64,000 nt of DNA from Actinoplanes sp. L3-i22 (GTDB lineage: Bacteria > Actinomycetota > Actinomycetes > Mycobacteriales > Micromonosporaceae). The translations under genes were made by a program, and so were the position numbers. The notes beneath the pieces are model-generated. The model did not search any database. It was given only the letters and a program-made list of their open reading frames with translations, and was not told the DNA's origin. The first letter of the stretch is position 1. Each line of letters begins with the position of its first letter. The stretch covers positions 3,480,501-3,544,500 of the forward strand of contig NZ_AP024745.1 in assembly GCF_019704555.1 (NCBI RefSeq). The letters run 5' to 3'. Of the stretch, positions 43,629 through 51,152 are shown piece by piece.

Positions 43629-45323
43629 TCACTGGTAGACGTGCACGTAGTCGACCAGCATCTGACTCGGGAACGGGGTGCTGGCGTCGATCGGGCCGGG
43701 GAAGTCGCCGCCGACCGCCAGGTTCAGGATCACGTAGAACTGGTGGTCGTAGATCCACGGGCCGCGGGTGTTCTCCACGGTGTCCTTGGCGGCGTTGAAG
43801 ACCAGCGTGTTGTCGAGGAAGAAGCGCATCCCCTTGCTGTCCCACTCGACCGCGTAGACGTGGAAGTCCTGCGACAGGTCCGCGCCCGAGGTGTACTTCT
43901 GGCCGTAGCCGCCGGCCCCGTTGTACGCCGGCGCGTGCAGCGTCGTGTACAGCTCGTTGGTGTTCCGGCCGAGGATCTCCATGATGTCGATCTCCCCGTT
44001 GTACGGCCAGGGCCGTCCCTGCAGGAAGTCCGAGCCCATCATCCAGAAGGCCGGCCACAGGCCGTTGCCCTTCGGCACCTTGATCCGGGCCTCGACCCGG
44101 CCGTACTGGACGCTGAACTTGTTGCTGGTGTTCATCCGGGCCGAGGTGTACTGCCGGCCCTCGTAGTCCTGCTTCTTGGCCTGGATGACGAGTTGGCCGG
44201 CGCCGTTCATCGCGGCGTTCTCGCTGTTCGGCGTGTAGTACTGGACCTCGCCGTTCTGCGGGACGCCCGGGTCGTAGGTCCACTTAGCGGTGTCCGGCTT
44301 GGCGCCGTTCCCGCCGTTGAACTCGTCGGCGAAGACCAGGCGCGAGGCCGGGAAGCTCGGGTCGGCCGGCTTCGCGGGCGGGTCGACCGGGCTGCCGCCG
44401 GTGCCGTACACGCTGAACTCCCAGAGCGAGTAGCCGTACGGGCCGCTGCGCGCCGTGCCGTACATCCGCACGTAGCGCCCGGTCCCGGTGGCGTTGATGA
44501 CGTCCTTGAGGCCGTCACCGGTGGTGGTCGAGTAGATGCTCGTCCAGTTCGTGGCGTCGTTGGAGACCTGGATCTGGTACGCCTTCGCGTACGCCGGGTC
44601 CCACTGCAGTACCACCTGGGTGACGTTCGCGGACGCGCCCAGGTCGACGTAGATCCAGCCCGGGTCGACCCAGCCGGTGGTCGAGCTGGTCGCCCAGCGG
44701 CTCGCCGGGTCGTTGTCGAACGCCTTGTCGGCCGTGCACGGGTTGCAGTTGACGTCGTTCTGCTCGGTCGAGGCGCGCGCCGGTTTGGCGTACGAAAGCA
44801 GCTTGTTCGTAGGGTTCGTCACGACGCTGCCGGAGAAGACCTGAAATTCCCAGAACGAGTATCCGTACGCCTCCAGGGCGCGCTGCGTGAGGTTGATCCG
44901 CACGTAGCGGGCGGTCCCGGAGACCGTGATGCTCTGCTGGCCGCCGGTCGCCGTGGTGGTCGCGTAGGCCTGCGTGTAGGTGCCGCCGTCGGCGGAGAAC
45001 TGGATGGTGAACGCCTTGGCGTACGCGTTCTCCCAGTTGATCGCGATCCGGCTGACCGCGGTGGCCGCGCCGAGGTCGACCTGGAACCACTGCGACGCGG
45101 CGAACGCGCTGGACCAGCGGGTTCCGTTGTCACCGTCGACCGCGGCGGTGGCCGGCGTGCCGGCCCACTCGGACGACGAGGCGGTGACCGCCTTGTTCTG
45201 CGAGACGAGGGTCTCCGCGGCGCTGGCGCTGGTCGGCGCCACGCAGAGCGCGCCGAGCAGGCCGGCCGCGGCCGCCGCGACGAGCCATCTTCGGGGACGT
45301 TTCTGGGCAGGGGCCATCGACAT
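43629..45323 (-). CDS. secreted GH16 endo-beta-glucanase with two F5/8C domains
   Basis: A 564-residue extracellular enzyme. Residues 1-35 form a signal peptide (LVAAAAAGLLGALCVAPTSASA). Two F5/8C (CBM32-like) domains follow at about 36-165 and 170-310 (VSQNKAVTASSSEWAG, and later ARASTEQNDVNCNPC). A Pro linker leads to the GH16 domain (about 325-564): RLVFADEFNGG, WPAFWMMG and the catalytic GEIDIMEILG with both Glu. It probably cleaves beta-1,3- or mixed-linked glucans such as fungal walls. The ATG at 45323 has AGGAG 7 nt upstream. A LacI-type operator lies 53 bp upstream. Confidence 0.94.
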   Translation of the reverse strand: MSMAPAQKRPRRWLVAAAAAGLLGALCVAPTSASAAETLVSQNKAVTASSSEWAGTPATAAVDGDNGTRWSSAFAASQWFQVDLGAATAVSRIAINWENAYAKAFTIQFSADGGTYTQAYATTTATGGQQSITVSGTARYVRINLTQRALEAYGYSFWEFQVFSGSVVTNPTNKLLSYAKPARASTEQNDVNCNPCTADKAFDNDPASRWATSSTTGWVDPGWIYVDLGASANVTQVVLQWDPAYAKAYQIQVSNDATNWTSIYSTTTGDGLKDVINATGTGRYVRMYGTARSGPYGYSLWEFSVYGTGGSPVDPPAKPADPSFPASRLVFADEFNGGNGAKPDTAKWTYDPGVPQNGEVQYYTPNSENAAMNGAGQLVIQAKKQDYEGRQYTSARMNTSNKFSVQYGRVEARIKVPKGNGLWPAFWMMGSDFLQGRPWPYNGEIDIMEILGRNTNELYTTLHAPAYNGAGGYGQKYTSGADLSQDFHVYAVEWDSKGMRFFLDNTLVFNAAKDTVENTRGPWIYDHQFYVILNLAVGGDFPGPIDASTPFPSQMLVDYVHVYQ

Positions 45324-45375
45324 GGGGGACTCCTGAAGGATGTGTCGAAGTCGTTTCCACCAGGGGAACAAGCTG

Positions 45376-45389
45376 TGAAAACGCTCTCT
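45376..45389 (-). promoter_or_regulatory. LacI/CcpA-type operator upstream of the GH16 gene
   Basis: TGAAAACGCTCTCT matches the LacI-family consensus TGWAANCGNTNWCA at 13 of 14 positions and lies 53 bp before the GH16 start. A sugar-responsive repressor encoded elsewhere probably controls the enzyme. Confidence 0.6.
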
Positions 45390-45435
45390 TGCGGGACACT
45401 GTGTCGCCGCCGTGAACAAGTGTCAATGGGTGCCC

Positions 45436-45447
45436 GGAACCGGTTCC
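45436..45447. promoter_or_regulatory. palindrome in the GH16/acetyltransferase intergenic region
   Basis: GGAACCGGTTCC is a perfect 12-bp palindrome. A related half (GCGGTTCCGG) follows 5 bp later and TTCCGGAA occurs near 45508. It could be a second operator for either divergent gene. Function unproven. Confidence 0.4.
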
Positions 45448-45540
45448 GAGAGCGGTTCCGGCATCGGCGCAGGTCAGCGCGGAAGTCGGCGGCGGTACGG
45501 CTGGTAGGTTCCGGAACCGTCCGCCGTGGTGGGGTCATGT

Positions 45541-45552
45541 GTACGCTCGTAC
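45541..45552. promoter_or_regulatory. operator/promoter of the acetyltransferase-tetR operon
   Basis: GTACG-CT-CGTAC is a perfect 5+5 inverted repeat. It contains TACGCT, a TAnnnT -10 box 7 nt before the ATG at 45555. A TetR regulator encoded as the second gene is the likely ligand, so binding would cover the promoter. Confidence 0.6.
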
Positions 45553-45554
45553 GC

Positions 45555-46127
45555 ATGACCACGCCTGACACCCGCTCGATGCGCGAGCGGATGCTCGCCG
45601 GGGACCTCTACCTCGCCGACGACCCGGAGCTCGGCGAGGCGGCCCTGCGCGCATTCGACCTGATGGACGAGTACAACGCGACCCCGATCCGGAACGCAGG
45701 CGAGCGCCGGCGACTGCTGACCGACCTGCTCGGCGCGGTGGGTGAGGGCGTCGAGATCCGGCCGCCGCTGCGCGTCGACTACGGCACGAACCTCCGGATC
45801 GGCGCGCGGACCTTCGTTAACTTCGGGCTCGTCGCGCTGGACGTCGCGCCGATCACCATCGGCGCCGACGTGCAGATCGGGACGAACGTCCAGCTGCTCA
45901 CCCCGACCCACCCGATCGAGCCCGGCCCGCGCCGCGACAAGTGGGAGGCGGCGAAACCGATCGTGATCGGCGACAACGTCTGGCTCGGCTCCGGCGCGAT
46001 CGTCCTGCCCGGCGTGACCATCGGGGCGAACACCGTGGTCGGCGCCGGCTCGGTGGTGACCCGGGACCTGCCGGCCGACGTCGTCGCGGTCGGCAACCCG
46101 GCCCGCGTCATCCGTAGCATCGCGTGA
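45555..46127 (+). CDS. sugar O-acetyltransferase, maltose/NodL-type left-handed beta-helix
   Basis: A 190-residue acyltransferase. The N-terminal mac domain (MRERMLAGDLYLADDPELGEAALRAFDLMDEYNA) is that of maltose/galactoside acetyltransferases. Hexapeptide repeats follow (IGARTFVNFGLVALDV, IGDNVWLGSGAIVLPGVTIGANTVVGAGSVVT) and the HPIEPGPRR loop carries the catalytic His. It transfers acetyl from acetyl-CoA to a sugar. An in-frame ATG at 45537 lies before the promoter box, so ATG 45555 is preferred. It is coupled to the tetR gene by GTGA. Confidence 0.93.
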   Translation: MTTPDTRSMRERMLAGDLYLADDPELGEAALRAFDLMDEYNATPIRNAGERRRLLTDLLGAVGEGVEIRPPLRVDYGTNLRIGARTFVNFGLVALDVAPITIGADVQIGTNVQLLTPTHPIEPGPRRDKWEAAKPIVIGDNVWLGSGAIVLPGVTIGANTVVGAGSVVTRDLPADVVAVGNPARVIRSIA

Positions 46128-46675
46128 GCGAGGTCCGGCGCACCCGGCGGCACGATCCGGGCCGGCGGGACCGGCTGATCGACGCGGCCCGGCGGGTGAT
46201 CGCGGAGCGCGGCGTCGCCGGGACCACGCACCGGGAGATCGCCCGGGCCGCCGACGTCCCGCTCGGGTCGATGACCTACCACTTCGCGTCGCTCGACGAG
46301 GTGCTCGCCGAGGCGTTCAGCCGGCACGCCGCGGCCGCCGCCGACGTCTTCGACGAGCGGCTCGGCGCGGCCACCGACCGGGACGGCGCGATCGAGGCGG
46401 TCATCACGCTGATCCGCGACGACCTGATCGGGTCGCCGAACGACCTGGTGATGGCCGTCGAGCTGTACGTCGCGGCGGCCCGCAACCCGGCGCTGCGGGC
46501 GGTCACCCAGGGCTGGATGCAGCGCAGCCGGGACGCGCTGGAACGGCACTTCGACCCGACCACCGCCCGGGAGGTGGACGCGCTGATCGAGGGTCTGGTC
46601 CTGCACAGCGTGCTGTCCACCGACCCGATGACCCCGGAGCAGATCCGGCACGCGGTCGAGCGCTACCTCCGCTGA
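46124..46675 (+). CDS. TetR-family regulator
   Basis: A 183-residue regulator. The N-terminal domain (RDRLIDAARRVIAERGVAGTTHREIARAADVPLGSMTYHFASLDEV) is a typical TetR helix-turn-helix. The C-terminal half is helical and resembles TetR_C of the efflux/detoxification group. GTG 46124 overlaps the acetyltransferase stop. It probably represses its own operon at 45541-45552. Confidence 0.93.
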   Translation: MSEVRRTRRHDPGRRDRLIDAARRVIAERGVAGTTHREIARAADVPLGSMTYHFASLDEVLAEAFSRHAAAAADVFDERLGAATDRDGAIEAVITLIRDDLIGSPNDLVMAVELYVAAARNPALRAVTQGWMQRSRDALERHFDPTTAREVDALIEGLVLHSVLSTDPMTPEQIRHAVERYLR

Positions 46676-46763
46676 CCGTCGTTTCCCGGCGGCACTGTGA
46701 CGCCTGCTATTCCCGGCGTGTCCGGGCTGCCGGGCCCGGATCCCTTACTGCAATGATTGTTTA

Positions 46764-47498
46764 ATGATCGCCTTCGAGCTCGCCGTTCAGGACGCGCATG
46801 GTCTCCACGTCGCCACCCGTCTCCGGGTGGACCGGGTCGAATTGTGCTCGGCACTGGCGCTCGGCGGCGTCACCCCGTCGTTCGGCCTGCTCGACGCGGC
46901 CGTGTCGACGCCGGGCGCGCCGCCGATGCACGTCCTGGTCCGGCCCCGGCCCGGCGACTTCGGCTACGCGCCGGACGAGCTGGCGATCATCGTCCGGGAC
47001 GTGCGGCACGCGGTCGCGGCCGGCGCCGCCGGCGTGGTGGTCGGCGGCGTCCGCGACGGGCAGGTCGACACCGACCTGGTGGAACGCGTGATCGACGCCG
47101 CGGGCGGGGCGAGCGTCACCTTCCACCGGGCCTTCGACCTGCTGGCCGACCCGGAGAAGGCGATCGAGACGCTGCTCGGCCTCGGCGTCCGGCGGATCCT
47201 CACCGCGGGCGGCCCGACCACGGTCGGCGACTCGCTGCCCGGCCTGGCCCACCTGGTCGCGGTGGCCGGTGGCCGGCTGGAGGTGATGGCCGGCGGCGGC
47301 GTCCGGGCCGACCTGATCGAGCCGCTGGTCCGGCTCGGCGTCCCGGCCGTGCACGCCTCGGCGAAGCACACCGTGCCGGACGCCGCCGCGCTGACGCTGG
47401 GCACCGCCGCGCAGGGCGAGTCCGGCCGGGAGACCACCGACGAGCACGAGGTCGAGCGCATCCACGCCGCCCTGCGCGCCGCCGGCGCCCGCCCCTGA
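46764..47498 (+). CDS. cutC: copper homeostasis protein CutC
   Basis: A 244-residue TIM-barrel protein of the CutC family. FELAVQDAHG at the N terminus, ELCSALALGGVTPSFGLL, MHVLVRPRPGDFGY, FHRAFDLLADPEKAIETLLGLGVRRILTAGG, then MAGGGVRADL and HASAKHT are the family motifs. A role in copper homeostasis is reported for other bacteria but the reaction is unclear. TTGTTTA directly before the ATG has no Shine-Dalgarno character. Its end runs into the 19-bp repeats shared with the convergent gene. Confidence 0.94.
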   Translation: MIAFELAVQDAHGLHVATRLRVDRVELCSALALGGVTPSFGLLDAAVSTPGAPPMHVLVRPRPGDFGYAPDELAIIVRDVRHAVAAGAAGVVVGGVRDGQVDTDLVERVIDAAGGASVTFHRAFDLLADPEKAIETLLGLGVRRILTAGGPTTVGDSLPGLAHLVAVAGGRLEVMAGGGVRADLIEPLVRLGVPAVHASAKHTVPDAAALTLGTAAQGESGRETTDEHEVERIHAALRAAGARP

Positions 47499-47510
47499 CT
47501 CAGACCCTTC

Positions 47511-47623
47511 CGCCTGGCTCAGGCCCATCTGCCTGGCTCGGGCCCATCTGCCTGGCTCAGACCCATCTGCCTGGCTCAGGCCTTTCTGCCTGGCTCAGGC
47601 CCATCTGCCTGGCTCAGGCCCGG
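47511..47623. repeat. 19-bp tandem repeat ending on the stop of the phosphotransferase gene
   Basis: Six units of CTGCCTGGCTCAGGCCCAT (first one shortened) run from 47511 to 47623 with few changes. The last unit contains the minus-strand stop (TCA 47614-47616) and four codons of the gene. The repeats fill the whole 115-bp gap between cutC and that gene. Confidence 0.94.
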
Positions 47624-48468
47624 AAGGCGGCCAGCTCGCGGACGGCGGTGTCCAGGGCGGTGTCGGTGCCCGCGGTGATCATGCGGGCATAGGTGGGGTC
47701 GCCGCCGGCCGCCGTGGCGCGCAGGCGCCGGGCGGTGGCGGTCACCCGGGCGCGGATCAGGTCGACGAAGTCGCTCGGCGCGGAGGTCCAGCCGTAGGTG
47801 TCCAGGAACAGGCGCAGGCGGCGGGGCCGGTCCTCGAACGCGGTGAAGCCCTCGGCCGCGACCACGTGCCGGGCGTGCAGCGGGACCCAGCTGAACGCGA
47901 TCATCGCCAGGTCGTCGCCGGCGGTGGCCGGGCCGGCCAGGTCCCAGTCGAAGAAGCCGGTGAGGTGGGTGCCGGACCAGGCCGCGTTGTACGGCGCGGC
48001 GTCGTTGTGGCCGATGATCAGATCCGGTCGCCAGGTGCCGCCCTCGCGCCAGACCGCGCCGGCCGGGGGCACGAAGCCGGCCACCGCGGCGTGATAGTCC
48101 CGGGCCCACCCGGCGACCTGCCGCAGGGCCTCGTCGCCGTGCGCCCAGGCCGGCCACGGGCGGCTCGCGCCGATCACCGTGCCGGGCAGGTACGACAGCA
48201 TCTCGCGCCCCTGGTCGTCGAGGCCGAGGACGGTCGGGGCGCGCTCGAAGCCGGCCTCCGCGAGGTGTCTGAGCAGCGCGTGCACCGCCGGCGTCCACGG
48301 GCCGGCCTGCCGCCGCACGGTGTCGCCGACTCGCACCGCCCCGTTGTCGAAGCCGCCGGGCAGCCGGCCGCCCTGGACCTCAGCGGCGCCGGGTGCGGAA
48401 AGGCGGTCGGGCGGGGAGGCGGCGCCGGGTGCGGGGGTGGCGTCAGGCGAGGAAGGGGATGCCGGCAT
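47614..48468 (-). CDS. aminoglycoside phosphotransferase-fold kinase
   Basis: A 284-residue kinase-like protein. The catalytic loop is IIGHNDAAPYNAAW (Asp and Asn present) and the Mg-binding segment is GFFDWDLAGPA. Substrate may be an antibiotic, choline-like or sugar metabolite; sequence does not tell. The first 30 residues are Pro/Ala-rich and may be upstream of the true fold. The ATG at 48468 overlaps the end of the tetR gene by 26 bp, so both are one operon. Its stop is inside a tandem repeat. Confidence 0.85.
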   Translation of the reverse strand: MPASPSSPDATPAPGAASPPDRLSAPGAAEVQGGRLPGGFDNGAVRVGDTVRRQAGPWTPAVHALLRHLAEAGFERAPTVLGLDDQGREMLSYLPGTVIGASRPWPAWAHGDEALRQVAGWARDYHAAVAGFVPPAGAVWREGGTWRPDLIIGHNDAAPYNAAWSGTHLTGFFDWDLAGPATAGDDLAMIAFSWVPLHARHVVAAEGFTAFEDRPRRLRLFLDTYGWTSAPSDFVDLIRARVTATARRLRATAAGGDPTYARMITAGTDTALDTAVRELAAFRA

Positions 48469-49027
48469 AGCCCAGGGCCTCCAGGAACAGGTCGGCCGGA
48501 TCGCCGACGTCGGGCAGTTGCTGGTTGAGTTCCAGGTTGACCATCCCGTGGGTGACCGCCCACAGGTGCAGGGCGATCCGCTCCGGGTCGTCCCCGTGGA
48601 AGACCCCGGCCCGCTGGCAGCGGGCGACGGCCAGGACCAGGGGCTGGTAGGTGAGGTCGGCCGCGGTGCGGCTCTCGGTGTCCGGGCTGAACTCGGCGGT
48701 GATCCGGCCGAACATCAGGCCGTACAGGTTCGGGCTGGCCAGGGCCGCCGCCCGGTAGGCCACCCCGAGGGCGATCAGGTCGGTCATCGGGTCGTCGGTC
48801 GGCTCGACCGCGGCCAGTGCCGCGCCCAGGCGGCGGAAGCCCTCCCAGTGCATGGCGGCGAGCAGGCCCTGCTTGTCGCCGAACAGCGTGTACACCGGCA
48901 TCGTCGACACCCCACAGGCCGCGGCGAGCTTGCGCAGGGACAACCCGGCCGGGCCCTGCTCGACGAGCATCCGCGCGGCCTCGTCGACGAGGCGGGCGGT
49001 CAGGTCCGGGCGATTGACGGGTGGCAC
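48443..49027 (-). CDS. TetR-family regulator with leaderless start
   Basis: A 194-residue regulator. Residues 5-55 carry the helix-turn-helix (ARLVDEAARMLVEQGPAGLSLRKLAAACGVSTMPVYTLFGDKQGL), and a TetR_C-type helical domain follows (LIALGVAYRAAALASPNLYGLMFG). GTG 49027 has no Shine-Dalgarno sequence but a perfect -10 (TATAGT, 49040-49035 on its strand) 7 nt upstream. Two ATAAC-type palindromes cover that promoter and the divergent one, so the protein probably represses both. The downstream phosphotransferase gene is coupled. Confidence 0.92.
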   Translation of the reverse strand: MPPVNRPDLTARLVDEAARMLVEQGPAGLSLRKLAAACGVSTMPVYTLFGDKQGLLAAMHWEGFRRLGAALAAVEPTDDPMTDLIALGVAYRAAALASPNLYGLMFGRITAEFSPDTESRTAADLTYQPLVLAVARCQRAGVFHGDDPERIALHLWAVTHGMVNLELNQQLPDVGDPADLFLEALGYAGIPFLA

Positions 49028-49034
49028 GCGAGCG

Positions 49035-49068
49035 ACTATAACAGCGTTATGGCGAATAACGTTGTTAT
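49035..49068. promoter_or_regulatory. double operator and divergent leaderless promoters
   Basis: ATAAC-AGC-GTTAT (49038-49050) and ATAAC-GTT-GTTAT (49056-49068) are two perfect 5+5 palindromes 18 bp apart. The first overlaps the -10 TATAGT of the tetR gene and the -10 TATAAC plus start codon of the DUF2306 gene. The second lies in codons 3-7 of the DUF2306 gene. Confidence 0.82.
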
Positions 49069-49534
49069 CGCGCTGCACGCCGGCGGGGCCACGGTCGCGC
49101 TGGCGCTGGGGGCGTGGAACCTGCTCCGGCCGGTCAAGGGGGACCGGCCGCACCGCTGGGTGGGCCGGGTCTGGGTGGTCTCGATGTACTGGGTGGTGCT
49201 CAGCTCGTTCGTGATCAAGAAGCTGCGGCCCGGGCACTTCTCCTGGATCCACGGGCTGTCCGTGTTCACCTTCGTGACCCTGTCGATCGGGCTCTGGGCC
49301 GCCGTCACGCACCGGATCGACCTGCACCGGCAGTTCATGACCGGGTCCTATCTCGGGCTGGTCGGCGCCCTGATCGGCGCGGTCGTGGTCCCGCAGCGGG
49401 ACATTCCGCAGTGGTTCCGGCACGAGCCGCTCGGGCTGGCGACCGGCGCGGCCCTCGCGCTCGGGCTGGCCGGCGCGGTGATCCTGCTGGCCCGGCGGCC
49501 CGCCCCGGTGGGAGCGGGCCGGCCGGAGCGCTGA
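49049..49534 (+). CDS. DUF2306-type membrane protein
   Basis: A 161-residue protein with four membrane helices (VIALHAGGATVALALGAW, VVSMYWVVLSS, FTFVTLSIGLWAA and a C-terminal pair). Conserved His residues (LHAGGA, HRWVGR, SWIHGLS and HRIDLHRQFM) match the DUF2306 family and could bind haem or metal. Function unknown. The ATG at 49049 lies inside the TetR operator, with TATAAC 6 nt upstream, so the mRNA must be leaderless. It ends 4 nt from the convergent GGDEF gene's stop. Confidence 0.88.
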   Translation: MANNVVIALHAGGATVALALGAWNLLRPVKGDRPHRWVGRVWVVSMYWVVLSSFVIKKLRPGHFSWIHGLSVFTFVTLSIGLWAAVTHRIDLHRQFMTGSYLGLVGALIGAVVVPQRDIPQWFRHEPLGLATGAALALGLAGAVILLARRPAPVGAGRPER

Positions 49535-49538
49535 CCGG

Positions 49539-51038
49539 TCAGGCGGCGGCGGCCGGCTGGGGTTCGAGGGACTCCTGCCAGATCGCCCAGCGGGTCTGCG
49601 GGCCTAGTGCCTTGGCCCGGTACATGGCCAGGTCGGCGCGGTGCACGATCTCGTCGTGGGTGAGCTCGCCGGGCGCCGAGACGGCCACCCCGATGCTCGC
49701 CGCGAGCGGGATCAGCTTGTTGTCGATGGCGACCGGGCCCATCGCCGCGGCGATCCGGCCGGCCACGTCGTAGGCCTGCTCCGGGTAATCCAGATCGGTC
49801 AGCACGACGGAGAACTCGTCGCCGCCCATCCGGCACGGCAGGCCCGGCGCGGGGACGCACTGCTTGAGCACCTCGGCGAACTCGACCAGCACCAGGTCGC
49901 CGGACTTGTGGCCCAGGGTGTCGTTGACCTCCTTGAACCCGTTCATGTCGATGACCAGCACCGCGGACCAGCGCCCGGCCCGGGCGTTGCGGGCCAGGTT
50001 CCGGTACGACGTCGCCCGGAATCGCGAGCGGTTGGCCAGCCCGGTCAGCCCGTCGGTGAGCGCCCGCTCGTCGCTCTCCCGCTGGACCAGCATCTGGCGC
50101 CACAGCACGAGCGCGCTGAGCACCGTCGCGCCGATCGCCAGCCCGCCCCACGGGTAGAGGTTCTCCTCCTGGAGCGCGGCGGTCAGCATCAGCGCGTGCG
50201 CCATGGCGACCGCGGCCAGCGGCAGGTGGCGGCTGGCGCCCAGGTCGCCGCGCGCCTCCCGGCGGCCGGCCGAGATGGCCCGGCACTGTTCGGCGGCGGC
50301 CGCCGCGAGCAGGGCGTCGGTGGTGATCCAGCAGACGAACTGCCACGGCGAGTGCATCGAGATCTGGCCGTGCCCGTGCAGGTAGCCGTGCACCCCGTCG
50401 CCGGCGAACAGCACCAGCGTGCCGGCCGCGAGCAGCCGCAGCGGGCGGGTCGCGGACGGGTCGGAGCCGCGCAGCATGGCCCGGGCCACCACGAACAGCA
50501 GCGCCAGGTCGACGATCGGGTAGAAGCCGGCGGCGACGACGACGGCGAGGGACAGGCCGTGCGCGTCGACGTACGGGCCGAACGACACGTACCAGAGCAG
50601 CACCATGCCGCCGGTCAGCACCGTTCCGGCGTCCAGCGCCGCCTTCCACCGCTCCCGGCTGTTCGTCGCCGCGAGCGGGAAGCGCTGCAGGGCGACCAGC
50701 AGCGCCGCCACGAACGCGACGTGCGTGACGTCGTCGGCGGCCACGATCCCGGCCGCCCGCAGGCCGGCGACCAGCAGCGGGGACAGGATCAGCACGGCCA
50801 GGCTGACGGTGACCGCCCGCCACGCCTGCCGGAGCCGGGGGAGCAGGGCCGGGGCGCGGGCGGCGCGGATCGCGGCGACCATGCCGATCACCCCGAACAC
50901 CACCCGGGCGCCCTCGGCGACCTGCTCGTAGGAGACCGAGCCGCCGCGCAGCGTTCCGGTGGACAGGGCCAGCACGGTGACATAGAGGACCCCGAGTGCG
51001 AGATGCACCGGTGGGACACGTCTGTTCCAGGCGTGCAA
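49539..51038 (-). CDS. membrane-bound GGDEF diguanylate cyclase
   Basis: A 499-residue protein. Residues 1-325 contain about nine or ten membrane helices (a sensory membrane domain). The GGDEF domain (about 345-490) has LTDGLTGLANR, the active site RMGGDEF, and ADLAMYRAKALG at the end. The inhibitory RxxD site before GGDEF is missing (PAPG), so product inhibition is unlikely. It makes cyclic di-GMP. The TTG at 51038 was chosen because GGAGGAGGGG precedes it at the right distance; GTG 51014 is the alternative. A 10-bp tandem repeat lies upstream. Confidence 0.88.
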   Translation of the reverse strand: MHAWNRRVPPVHLALGVLYVTVLALSTGTLRGGSVSYEQVAEGARVVFGVIGMVAAIRAARAPALLPRLRQAWRAVTVSLAVLILSPLLVAGLRAAGIVAADDVTHVAFVAALLVALQRFPLAATNSRERWKAALDAGTVLTGGMVLLWYVSFGPYVDAHGLSLAVVVAAGFYPIVDLALLFVVARAMLRGSDPSATRPLRLLAAGTLVLFAGDGVHGYLHGHGQISMHSPWQFVCWITTDALLAAAAAEQCRAISAGRREARGDLGASRHLPLAAVAMAHALMLTAALQEENLYPWGGLAIGATVLSALVLWRQMLVQRESDERALTDGLTGLANRSRFRATSYRNLARNARAGRWSAVLVIDMNGFKEVNDTLGHKSGDLVLVEFAEVLKQCVPAPGLPCRMGGDEFSVVLTDLDYPEQAYDVAGRIAAAMGPVAIDNKLIPLAASIGVAVSAPGELTHDEIVHRADLAMYRAKALGPQTRWAIWQESLEPQPAAAA

Positions 51039-51050
51039 GACCCCTCCTCC

Positions 51051-51090
51051 GCCGTGACGAGCCGTGACGAGCCGTGATGACCCGCGATGA
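51051..51090. repeat. 10-bp tandem repeat in the diguanylate-cyclase promoter region
   Basis: GCCGTGACGA occurs twice exactly (51051-51070), then GCCGTGATGA and CCCGCGATGA. Ten bases is one helical turn, so all copies face the same side of the DNA. It lies just upstream of the ribosome site of the cyclase gene, in its divergent promoter region. Confidence 0.85.
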
Positions 51091-51152
51091 CCTGCGTTTG
51101 ATCGGTCGGCCCGCGGGCCACTTGAGGAACGGCGGAGCCCTACGATCGGTGA

